DNA from: Acidimicrobiaceae bacterium | GTDB taxonomy: Bacteria; Actinomycetota; Acidimicrobiia; Acidimicrobiales; Ilumatobacteraceae | DNA: 5,491 nt | NCBI GenBank assembly: GCA_003455715.1 | Contig: DMQJ01000007.1 | Location: 1 to 5,491, forward strand | Direction: 5' to 3' | Translations under genes and position numbers: made by a program | Shown here: positions 1 to 5,491 of the stretch, one piece after another | Layout: each line of letters begins with the position of its first letter | Numbering within the stretch: position 1 is the stretch's first letter | Notes under the pieces: model-generated | Databases searched by the model: none | Seen by the model: only the letters and a program-made list of their open reading frames with translations | Told to the model about the DNA's origin: nothing

Positions 1-794
1 GAGAACAGGTGAAGGGGCAGCATCGGTTCGGGCACTCGACGTTGCGACCGCACGAACAGCAGGGTGGTTGCCACCGATACGCCGAACAGTGCGAGCACGA
101 TCGGTTGGCTCCACCCGTCCTCGCCGCCCTGCGCGAGTCCCACCATCAGTGCGCCAACTGCGAGCGACAGCAGTGCGGCACCGCGCAGATCGAGCTTCGC
201 GTCGCGACGCTGGAAGGGCAGCCGAAGTGCGTAGTGGCAGGCCACCATCACCAGCAGCCCCAGCGGCACGTTGATGAGGAAGATCCATGCCCAGTCGTAG
301 TGGTCGATGATGAATCCACCGATCACTGGGCCCAGCAGCGCCGCCCCGACGAACGAGAGGGTGAAGTAGCCGATGAACCGCCCACGCTCGCGTGGCGGGA
401 GGATGTCGCCGAGCACGGCAAAGGCGAGCGCCTGGATGCCGCCGCCACCAAAACCCTGCAACGCTCTGAAGGCGATGAGCCAGCCCATCGATGGTGCAAG
501 GCCACACAGGAACGAGCCGATCACGAAGGTCGCCATCGTCGTTTGGAAGATGAGGCGACGGCCGTACAGATCGGACAGTTTGCCGAGCAGCGGTGTGCCG
601 ATGGCGGACGTGGCGATGTAGACCGTGCCAACCCAGGCGAAGCTCTCGAATGCATTGAAGTCGCCGGCGATAGTGGGGAGGGCCGTCGCGATGATGGAGG
701 TCTCCATCGATGCGAGGAACACCGCCAGCATCAGCGAGGTGAGCACGAGCCACAGTCGACGGTTGGTGAAGCCGGGCACGGTGGAGGCAGCCAT
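1..794 (-). CDS. DHA2-type MFS drug/proton antiporter, N-terminal part (3' end outside window)
   Basis: This is an inner-membrane exporter of the major facilitator superfamily, closest by motif to the EmrB/QacA (DHA2, 14-helix) group, which pumps out toxic compounds in exchange for protons. The 264 visible residues hold about eight hydrophobic helices. The first helix carries an acidic residue in ASMETSIIATALP (Glu31), where the family usually has Asp or Glu. The helix 2-3 loop motif GKLSDLYGRR lies at 71-80, the helix 4 arginine motif FRALQGFGGGG at 109-119, and the antiporter motif C (LLGPVIGG) at 153-160. The stretch LDLRGAALLSL near 201 begins the extra central helices typical of DHA2. 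The ATG at 794 is chosen because family proteins begin about 15 residues before helix 1. An in-frame ATG at 854 would add 20 Arg/Pro-rich residues and overlap the divergent gene. No clear Shine-Dalgarno site is present. The substrate cannot be told from sequence. The C-terminal part, with roughly six helices, is missing. Confidence 0.93.
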   Translation of the reverse strand, partial: MAASTVPGFTNRRLWLVLTSLMLAVFLASMETSIIATALPTIAGDFNAFESFAWVGTVYIATSAIGTPLLGKLSDLYGRRLIFQTTMATFVIGSFLCGLAPSMGWLIAFRALQGFGGGGIQALAFAVLGDILPPRERGRFIGYFTLSFVGAALLGPVIGGFIIDHYDWAWIFLINVPLGLLVMVACHYALRLPFQRRDAKLDLRGAALLSLAVGALMVGLAQGGEDGWSQPIVLALFGVSVATTLLFVRSQRRVPEPMLPLHLF

Positions 795-801
795 TGCGGC
801 C

Positions 802-807
802 ACCGTA
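802..807 (-). promoter_or_regulatory. Putative -10 box (TACGGT) of the MFS gene, leaderless type
   Basis: Read on the minus strand, the hexamer TACGGT fits the TANNNT consensus and lies exactly seven bases before the ATG at 794. That spacing would place the transcription start at or next to the start codon, giving an mRNA without a leader. This fits the absence of a ribosome binding site. No convincing -35 box is visible, and TANNNT is short enough to occur by chance. Confidence 0.35.
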
Positions 808-839
808 CGACCGGGCGGTTCGCCGTCACGACTCGGAGG

Positions 840-845
840 TACAGT
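840..845 (+). promoter_or_regulatory. Putative -10 box (TACAGT) of the DUF1801-MORN gene, leaderless type
   Basis: TACAGT fits TANNNT and lies seven bases before the ATG at 853, the same distance as the box of the divergent MFS gene. Transcription would begin at about the start codon. The competing reading is that GGAGG at 835-839 is a Shine-Dalgarno site. It is 13 bases from the ATG at 853, which is long, but 4 bases from an in-frame GTG at 844 (start VPRMVDS), which is short. No good -35 box is visible. Confidence 0.35.
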
Positions 846-852
846 GCCGCGC

Positions 853-1443
853 ATGGTCGACTCTGCCTTCGTATCCGCCCCCGAGGGAGCCTTCGCCGAC
901 TATCTCGCACAGCAGCCGGAACCGCAGCGCAGCACGCTTGCGGTGGTCGCTGCGCGGCTGCGGGCCATCCTTCCCGACGCCGAGGCGTGCATCAGCTACG
1001 ACATGCCCGGGTTCCGCGTCGACGGCACGGTGGTGGCGGGCTTCGCCGGGTTCGTGAAGCACTGCTCGTACTTCCCGCACAGCGGCGCCACCCTCAGCCG
1101 CCTGCCCGCCGCGGCATTGCAGGGCTACGACTGCAACGCGGGCACTCTCCGCTTCCCCATCGATCGCCCGCTTCCGGTCGGGCTGCTCCGCCAACTTGTC
1201 GCGGCCCGCATTGAGTTGGAGAACGAAAAGTACGCGACAACTCCCACGGCGCGACGGCTGTACGACAACGGGCGAGTGGAGTACCGCGGCAAACGGCGCA
1301 ACGGGCAGATGCACGGCGACTGGAGCTTCTGGCGCAAGGACGGTTCGCTGATGCGCACCGGCAGCTTCCGCGATGGGGTGCAGGTGGGCGTGTGGCGCAC
1401 CTTCGACCGCACCGGCGGGTTGGTGAAGGAGACCATGCTGTGA
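853..1443 (+). CDS. DUF1801 (YdhG-like) domain protein with C-terminal MORN-like repeats
   Basis: This is a 196-residue soluble protein in two parts. Residues about 11-122 match the DUF1801/YdhG-like family: YLAQQPEPQRSTLAVVAARL, then ISYDMPGFRVDG (48-58), FAGFVKHCSYFPHSG (64-78), and TLRFPIDRPLP before a final helix. The family is small and poorly characterised; members have been linked to iron-chaperone-like roles, so I give no firm function. Residues about 134-194 hold MORN-like repeats: RLYDNGRVEYRGKRRNGQMHG, then WSFWRKDGSLMRTGSFRDG, then VGVWRTFDRTGGLVKE. These are the short beta-hairpin units also seen in YwqK-type proteins. The frame is open upstream to 625, but a longer start would run into the divergent MFS gene, and the DUF1801 homology begins about ten residues after ATG 853. 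GTG 844 is an alternative start. There is no signal peptide or membrane segment. The stop overlaps the start of the next gene, so the two are probably cotranscribed. Confidence 0.85.
   Translation: MVDSAFVSAPEGAFADYLAQQPEPQRSTLAVVAARLRAILPDAEACISYDMPGFRVDGTVVAGFAGFVKHCSYFPHSGATLSRLPAAALQGYDCNAGTLRFPIDRPLPVGLLRQLVAARIELENEKYATTPTARRLYDNGRVEYRGKRRNGQMHGDWSFWRKDGSLMRTGSFRDGVQVGVWRTFDRTGGLVKETML
1426..1431 (+). promoter_or_regulatory. Strong ribosome binding site (AAGGAG) for the MaoC-like gene
   Basis: AAGGAG ends eight bases before the GTG at 1440. It fixes the start of the downstream gene, which otherwise has no ATG near its first conserved residues. It lies inside the last codons of the upstream gene, as expected for translationally coupled genes. 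Confidence 0.75.
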
Positions 1444-2162
1444 GTGCGTGGCCCGAGGCGTGGTCGATCACGGCGCAGAACCTGCCCGAGCATGCCCGAA
1501 ACCCCATTCACACCGACGCCGGCGCGCACGCCGCCGGGTTTCCGCGAGCGCTGGTGGCCGGGGTCACCACCTACGCCTACCTCACCCATCCGGTGGTTGC
1601 GGCGTGGGGGCTCGACTGGGTGGCCAACGGAGGCGGCGAGGTGCGGTTCCGTCGCCCAGTGTTCGACGCCGACGTGGTGCGCTGTGAGGTGCGCCCCGAT
1701 GGCGAGGCCGCCGTTGTGGAAGCCGTCACCGACGAAGCTGAACAACCTCGGGCAGTGTTCCGCGCCGTGCGAGCGGGCGGCGTGGTCGCCGCATTGCGCG
1801 ACGGCGAAGCGCTCCCCGCGAAGCGGGTGGAGCTGCGCGGTGAATGGGGCAGCGACTATGGGGCCAGGGCAGGCGACCCGTTCGATCTGTACCAGCAGCA
1901 CGGCGTGGTGCATCCGGCGGTGTGGCCTGCGCTCGCCAACCATCTCGTCCACACCGAGGTGGCCCGCGGCAGTTGGGTACACACGCGCAGCATCGTCCGC
2001 CACCATGGCCTCGCGCCCGCGGGCGCAACTGCAGAGGTGCGCGGCACCGTCGTGCGTCGCTTCCAGGCCCACGGCGAGCGCGCCGTGCTCGACGTGCACA
2101 TCACGATCGACGGCCAGGTGGTGGCATCCCTCGAGCACGAAGCCATCGTCGCCCTCCCCTGA
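1440..2162 (+). CDS. MaoC-like double-hotdog protein (putative acyl dehydratase/thioesterase fold)
   Basis: This is a 240-residue cytoplasmic protein that looks like two fused hotdog folds. Residues 10-50 contain a MaoC/hydratase-2-like segment with NPIHTDAGAHAAGF at 21-34 followed by ALVAGVTTYAYLTHPVV. GGGEVRFRRPVFDADVV (64-80) is the expected beta-strand region. The second half has ANHLVHTEVARGSWVHTRS (166-184), then REHVVRRF-like strands ending in LDVHITIDGQVVASLEHEAIVAL. In true (R)-specific enoyl-CoA hydratases the motif is GDxNPxH with a catalytic Asp and His. Here the His is kept (His24) but the Asp position is Ala19 in EHARNPIH. The substrate and activity are therefore open; a hydratase, a thioesterase or a non-catalytic binding role are all possible. 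The start is GTG 1440, chosen for the well-placed AAGGAG and the four-base GTGA overlap with the previous stop. An in-frame opening at 1392 would lie inside the upstream gene. Confidence 0.85.
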   Translation: MSAWPEAWSITAQNLPEHARNPIHTDAGAHAAGFPRALVAGVTTYAYLTHPVVAAWGLDWVANGGGEVRFRRPVFDADVVRCEVRPDGEAAVVEAVTDEAEQPRAVFRAVRAGGVVAALRDGEALPAKRVELRGEWGSDYGARAGDPFDLYQQHGVVHPAVWPALANHLVHTEVARGSWVHTRSIVRHHGLAPAGATAEVRGTVVRRFQAHGERAVLDVHITIDGQVVASLEHEAIVALP

Positions 2163-2166
2163 CTCC

Positions 2167-2225
2167 CCCAACCCCAAAGTCGGCGCTGAAACCGCGTGGG
2201 GTGCGGCGCGAGCGCCGACGTTGGG
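2167..2225. terminator. GC-rich hairpin between convergent genes, probable bidirectional terminator
   Basis: GTCGGCGCT at 2179-2187 pairs perfectly with AGCGCCGAC at 2211-2219. The stem is prolonged outward by CCCAAC (2167-2172) with GTTGGG (2220-2225) after a six-base bulge on one side, and inside the loop CCGC (2192-2195) can pair with GCGG (2203-2206). It fills the 72-base gap between the stop codons at 2162 and 2235, where transcripts from both sides meet. No T-run follows on either strand, so it is not a classical intrinsic terminator; U-poor hairpins of this kind are common in high-GC actinobacteria. Confidence 0.6.
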
Positions 2226-2234
2226 TGAGGAACG

Positions 2235-3770
2235 TTAGAGGGAGGGGAACTGGAGACGCAGGTCGCGCTTCAGGGCCTTGCCGCTGGCGTTGCGGGGCAC
2301 CACGTCGACGAAGCGCACGGCAACCGGCATCTTGAAGCGGGCCAGCTTGCCGTCGCAGTGGTCGATGATGGTGCGCTCTTCGAGATCGGGGTCTTTCTTC
2401 ACGACGATGGCCAGCGGCGACTCGCCCCACTTCTCGGAGGGCACGCCGATGACCGCGACGTCGGCCACGCCAGGGCAGGTGAGGATGACGTTCTCGACCT
2501 CCGCCGGGTACACGTTCTCGCCACCGGAGATGATCATGTCCTTCAGGCGATCGTGAATCCAGATGAACCCTTCGTCGTCGCGCACCGCCACGTCGCCGGT
2601 GTGCAGCCAACCGTCGACCAACGACTCGGCAGTGGCATCGGGCCGGTTCCAGTAGCCGGTCATGATGTGGTCGCCGGCCACCACCACCTCGCCCTGCTCG
2701 TCGACATCGCACTCGCTGCCGTCGGGGCGCACGATTTTCACATCGGTGTGGAAGAACGCCTTGCCGGTAGAGCCGGCTTTGCGCAGCGCGTCCTCCGGCG
2801 TGGTGAGGCAGGCGGGGCCGCACGTCTCGGTGAGGCCGTACACCTGGTGAATCTCGATGCCCATACCGGCGTACGCCTCGATGAGCGCCTTGGGCACCGG
2901 TGCCGCGCCGCTGAGGAACCAGCGCACCGTGGAGTGGTCGTGCACGGCAGGGTCGTACACCATGCGCATCGCGCCCAACATCGCGGGCACAAGCAGCGAA
3001 CTGTTGATGCGCTCCTGCTTGATGAGCTCCCACACCTTCACCGGGTCGAACGCACGCATCAGCACGTGTGCCAATCCGCGGTAGGCGGTGGCCATCGCCG
3101 GTGTGAGCGCACCCACGTGGAACAGCGGCATCGGGTTGAGGTAGCGGTCGCCGATGCGATAGTCGGCCGTCGCGTTGAGGGTGTAGAGCGCCGCCATCTG
3201 CGTGTTGTGCGTGTGCATCACGCCCTTGGGCAGGCCAGTGGTGCCAGAGGTGTACATGATGTACAGCAGGTCGTCGTCGAAGGCGGTGATGGGCGGCTCG
3301 GCGGTGCTCTGGCCATCGACCCAGGCGTCGAAGTGGGTGGCGAACATCGGCTTGGTGGCCTCGCCGCCCACATGGATCCACGTGCCCACGTCGGTGCGAT
3401 CTCCGCGGCCCTGCAAATCGGCAACCGATCCGGCGAACTCTTCGCCGGCGATGAGCACGCTGCTTCCCGAGTCCTTGAGGATGAACTCCAACTCGTCAGG
3501 CACGAGCCGCCAGTTGAGCGGCACGATGACCCCACCGATCTTGGCAATGGCGAAGAAGCTCGACACGAACTCGTGGCTGTTCATCATCAACAGCGCCACC
3601 CGGTCGCCCTTCTGCACGCCCGAGGCGAGCATCGCGTTGGCCACCTGATTGGTGCGAGCGTCGAGCTCTGCGTAGGTGAACCGGCGACCGGCCGCTACGT
3701 CGAACAAGGCCTCGTTGTCGGGGTTCATGTACGCGCGCTTGGAAAGGACTGCTCCGATGTTGTTCCGCAT
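2235..3770 (-). CDS. Long-chain fatty acyl-CoA synthetase (AMP-forming ligase, FadD type)
   Basis: This cytoplasmic enzyme of the ANL superfamily activates a carboxylic acid with ATP to an acyl-AMP and then transfers the acyl group to coenzyme A. The 511 residues are full length for the family. The P-loop YTSGTTGLPKG is at 173-183, followed by HTHNTQMAAL. FLSGAAPVPK is at 285-294 and YGLTET at 311-316. GWLHTGDVAV (387-396) and DRLKDMIISGGENVYPAEVE (407-426) form the hinge region, and the C-terminal RNASGKALKRDLR carries the catalytic lysine (Lys498). All core motifs are intact, so it should be active. Similarity favours a fatty acid or aryl-alkanoate substrate, but chain length cannot be read from it. 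I chose ATG 3770 because the text MRNNIGAVLSKRA is the usual family beginning; GTG 3788 would add six residues. Neither has a good Shine-Dalgarno site. The gene ends facing the MaoC-like gene and diverges from the alkyl-sulfatase-like gene. Confidence 0.95.
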   Translation of the reverse strand: MRNNIGAVLSKRAYMNPDNEALFDVAAGRRFTYAELDARTNQVANAMLASGVQKGDRVALLMMNSHEFVSSFFAIAKIGGVIVPLNWRLVPDELEFILKDSGSSVLIAGEEFAGSVADLQGRGDRTDVGTWIHVGGEATKPMFATHFDAWVDGQSTAEPPITAFDDDLLYIMYTSGTTGLPKGVMHTHNTQMAALYTLNATADYRIGDRYLNPMPLFHVGALTPAMATAYRGLAHVLMRAFDPVKVWELIKQERINSSLLVPAMLGAMRMVYDPAVHDHSTVRWFLSGAAPVPKALIEAYAGMGIEIHQVYGLTETCGPACLTTPEDALRKAGSTGKAFFHTDVKIVRPDGSECDVDEQGEVVVAGDHIMTGYWNRPDATAESLVDGWLHTGDVAVRDDEGFIWIHDRLKDMIISGGENVYPAEVENVILTCPGVADVAVIGVPSEKWGESPLAIVVKKDPDLEERTIIDHCDGKLARFKMPVAVRFVDVVPRNASGKALKRDLRLQFPSL

Positions 3771-3779
3771 GGTCGGGAA

Positions 3780-3797
3780 GTGTGGCACACGTCACGT
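3780..3797. promoter_or_regulatory. Candidate operator: GTGTGGCACAC dyad with adjoining ACGTCACGT
   Basis: GTGTG-G-CACAC at 3780-3790 is a perfect odd dyad with five-base arms. It is followed directly, sharing two bases, by ACGT-C-ACGT (3789-3797), another short symmetric element. Both sit in the 76-base gap between the divergent acyl-CoA synthetase and alkyl-sulfatase-like genes. On the minus strand the first dyad overlaps CACACT (3784-3779), a one-base variant of TANNNT placed eight bases before ATG 3770. A repressor or activator bound here could control the synthetase and perhaps both genes. No regulator gene lies in the window, so the assignment rests on symmetry and position only. Confidence 0.35.
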
Positions 3798-3812
3798 CGT
3801 CTCGTCATCGCC

Positions 3813-3818
3813 TACGCT
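3813..3818 (+). promoter_or_regulatory. Possible -10 box (TACGCT) of the alkyl-sulfatase-like gene
   Basis: TACGCT fits TANNNT and would start transcription near 3825, leaving a leader of about 22 bases before ATG 3847. That leader contains the ribosome binding site AGGGGGA at 3835-3841. No good -35 hexamer is seen about 17 bases upstream, where the dyad at 3780-3797 lies instead; this might suggest activator dependence. It is a weak prediction. Confidence 0.25.
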
Positions 3819-3846
3819 CCGTCCGCACCGGACCAGGGGGACGTCC

Positions 3847-5491
3847 ATGAACATCCGTAGCTTCGACCCGTCGTCGTCGAACGTTGTCACCGCACCACAC
3901 GGGGCGCGGGCGCATCGCGATCACGTGGCCCACGGTGATGTGATCCGCCATGAGTGGTATCGGGTGCGGCAAGGCGTGTGGTGTCTGGTCGGCAACGGCC
4001 TTTCCAACCAGACATTCGTCGAAGGCCCGCAGGGCATCATCGCGATCGACACCGGCGAGTCGCGGGAGGAGATGCGCGAGGCGCTTCGTCAGCTACGAAA
4101 CGAGACCGAGACCCCGGTGGTGGCGGTGATCTACACCCACTTCCACTATGTGGAGGGCACGGAGGAGATCTTTGCCGAGGCCGGCCGCGCCCTTCCCGTG
4201 TACGGGCACGAACGGATCGTTCCGAACCGCCGCCGTATCGCCGATGAGATCGGCCCCGCGTACTCACGGGGCCTGGTGGAGCAGTTCGGTGTGTCACTGC
4301 CGGAGGAAGGCCCCGATGCACTGGTGAACGTGGGTCTCGGATGGTCGTTCCGCAACCCCGCGCACGCCCCGTTCACTCGCGGGTTCGTTGCGCCCGATCA
4401 CACCTTCACCACCACAGCGGTGCTGCAGATCGCCGGTTTGACGGTGGAGGTGACGCCTGCGCCGAGCGACGCGGACGACTCGGTCACCCTGTGGTTCCCC
4501 GACTTGTCGGTGTGCGTCCACAACATCGTCTGGCCGGTGCTGTTCAACATCTTCGCCATCCGCGGCGAGGAGTACCGCGACGCGCGGCTGCTGCTGCGCG
4601 GCATCGACCACCTCATCGGCCTCGGCGCCGAGCACCTCGTGGGCACCCACGGCCCGCCGATCAGCGGGGCCGACGACGTGCGCCGACGAGCCACACGCTC
4701 GCGCGATGCGATTGCCTTCCTCTGGGACCAGACCGTGAGGGGCATCAACAAGGGTTGGAGCACCGACCGTCTCGCCGCAGAGGTACGCCTGCCGGATCTG
4801 TACGACGACGATCACCTCACCAGCGAGCGCTACGGCGTGGCCGAACACCACGTGCGCCAGATCCACAACGGCCGTCGCGGCTGGTTCGACGGCGACCCGG
4901 CAAAGCTGTTCCCCCTGCCGCCCGTGGAACGCGCGGAGCGTCTCATCGCCGGCTTCGGTGGGCGCGAACAGGTGGCCGCCCAGGCCGACGCCGCATTCGA
5001 CGGCGACGACCTGCGCTGGGCGGCGGAACTGGCCACGTGGCTGGTGACCGCAGACGGTGACCAGGCAGACCGGAATCGCCTGGCAACTGTGCTGCGGGCG
5101 ATCGGACAGCGCTCCCCCGCCGCCAACATCCGCAACTGGTGCATCACCCGAGCGCGCGACCTGGAAGGCACCGCACCCCTCGACCGTCATCGGCAGCACC
5201 GCTTTCGCCGCGCCGATGTCGAAGCCGACCCGCTGCGAAGCGTGGCAACGCTGCGGGTCATGCTCGACCCCGGCCGAGCGGCGACCGCCGACGTGCATCT
5301 CCGACTCATCGTCGCCGGGCACGGGGTGGCGGGACTGCACCTACGCAACGGGGTGGCGGTGCCCACCGACGGCGGCACCGCGTCGCTCGAGCTCACGGTG
5401 GATGCCGCAGGTTGGGCCGCACTCGTCACGGCCGGCGCCACGTGTGCTCGCCTCGTGGACGACGGCCACGCGTCGGTGGTCGGAGGTACCG
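3847..5491 (+). CDS. Alkyl-sulfatase-type metallo-beta-lactamase-fold protein with atypical metal site (3' end outside window)
   Basis: The 548 visible residues follow the domain order of SdsA1/BDS1 class III alkyl sulfatases, which hydrolyse primary alkyl sulfates to alcohol and sulfate. A metallo-beta-lactamase domain spans about 35-275, with GVWCLVGNGLSNQTFVEGP and GIIAIDTG before the metal motif. The alkyl-sulfatase dimerisation domain runs from about 285 to 441, with GWFDGDP (345-351), FPLPPVERAERLI, GDDLRWAAEL (386-395) and IRNWCITRARDLEG (428-441). From about 450 an SCP2-like sterol-carrier domain begins (VATLRVMLDPGRA, then GLHLRNGVAV). The usual HxHxDH is replaced by HFHYVE (98-103), so only His98 and His100 remain. 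The acidic TEAPAE-type region reads APSDADDS (205-212), AEN is replaced by VHN (224-226), and the later HN by FN, while THG (267-269) is kept. No signal peptide is visible, unlike secreted SdsA1, so a cytoplasmic site is likely. AGGGGGA five bases before ATG supports the start. Family placement is firm; sulfatase activity is not. Confidence 0.88.
   Translation, partial: MNIRSFDPSSSNVVTAPHGARAHRDHVAHGDVIRHEWYRVRQGVWCLVGNGLSNQTFVEGPQGIIAIDTGESREEMREALRQLRNETETPVVAVIYTHFHYVEGTEEIFAEAGRALPVYGHERIVPNRRRIADEIGPAYSRGLVEQFGVSLPEEGPDALVNVGLGWSFRNPAHAPFTRGFVAPDHTFTTTAVLQIAGLTVEVTPAPSDADDSVTLWFPDLSVCVHNIVWPVLFNIFAIRGEEYRDARLLLRGIDHLIGLGAEHLVGTHGPPISGADDVRRRATRSRDAIAFLWDQTVRGINKGWSTDRLAAEVRLPDLYDDDHLTSERYGVAEHHVRQIHNGRRGWFDGDPAKLFPLPPVERAERLIAGFGGREQVAAQADAAFDGDDLRWAAELATWLVTADGDQADRNRLATVLRAIGQRSPAANIRNWCITRARDLEGTAPLDRHRQHRFRRADVEADPLRSVATLRVMLDPGRAATADVHLRLIVAGHGVAGLHLRNGVAVPTDGGTASLELTVDAAGWAALVTAGATCARLVDDGHASVVGGT

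Noticed and set aside
625..852. Longer N-terminus for the DUF1801-MORN gene (start at 625)
   Set aside because: The extra 76 residues lie opposite the conserved first helices of the MFS protein and show no homology; the DUF1801 domain begins just after ATG 853.
9..1214. Open plus-strand frame of 401 codons rich in Arg, His, Gln and Glu
   Set aside because: It is antisense to the well-supported MFS gene and then overlaps the DUF1801 gene in another frame. Its composition is low-complexity and it shows no domain; long chance frames are usual in GC-rich DNA.
1125..2177. Open minus-strand frame of 350 codons
   Set aside because: It covers the opposite strand of the DUF1801 and MaoC-like genes, whose motifs are clear, and has no family features of its own.
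2358..3860. Open plus-strand frame of 500 codons
   Set aside because: It is exactly antisense to the acyl-CoA synthetase, rich in His, Val, Gly and Arg with no recognisable motif, so it is a shadow of that gene.
4294..5340. Open minus-strand frame of 348 codons
   Set aside because: It is antisense to the dimerisation domain of the alkyl-sulfatase-like gene, which is conserved motif by motif in the plus frame.
3847..5491. Decay of the alkyl-sulfatase-like gene as explanation of the lost zinc ligands
   Set aside because: The frame is open for 548 codons with no stop or frameshift, and the dimerisation and SCP2-like domains keep their conserved residues.

Overview
This is a dense, GC-rich window of about 5.5 kb with five protein-coding genes, two of them cut by the window ends. 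The codon use, a GTG start, weak Shine-Dalgarno sites at several first genes and the lipid/xenobiotic gene content suggest a high-GC actinobacterium. An uncultured Acidimicrobiia-type organism is my best guess, but the sequence alone does not settle this. I see no RNA gene, CRISPR array, insertion sequence or phage gene.

Layout. Left edge to 794 (minus): the N-terminal part of a DHA2-type drug/proton antiporter of the major facilitator superfamily. 853-1443 (plus): a DUF1801-domain protein with MORN-like repeats on its C-terminus. 1440-2162 (plus): a MaoC-like double-hotdog protein, overlapping the previous gene by four bases with a strong ribosome binding site, so the two form an operon. 2163-2234: a short convergent gap holding a large GC-rich hairpin. 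2235-3770 (minus): a complete long-chain acyl-CoA synthetase of the FadD type. 3771-3846: a divergent control region with a perfect odd dyad. 3847 to the right edge (plus): an alkyl-sulfatase-type protein (metallo-beta-lactamase fold, dimerisation domain, start of an SCP2-like domain) whose zinc-binding signature differs strongly from the classical one.

How the genes may work together. The acyl-CoA synthetase and the alkyl-sulfatase-like gene diverge from one control region of about 76 bases. In classical alkyl sulfate breakdown a sulfatase releases a fatty alcohol, which is oxidised to a fatty acid and then activated by an acyl-CoA synthetase. The MaoC-like protein also belongs to a fold used in acyl-CoA metabolism. 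A lipid or surfactant catabolic role for the right three genes is therefore reasonable but inferred. The exporter and the DUF1801-MORN gene have no obvious link to it.

The points most worth a second look are the altered metal site of the alkyl-sulfatase homologue, the mirror-image TANNNT boxes exactly seven bases from both start codons of the 794/853 divergent pair (a leaderless-transcript signature), the DUF1801-MORN fusion, and the dyad that overlaps a possible acyl-CoA synthetase promoter.
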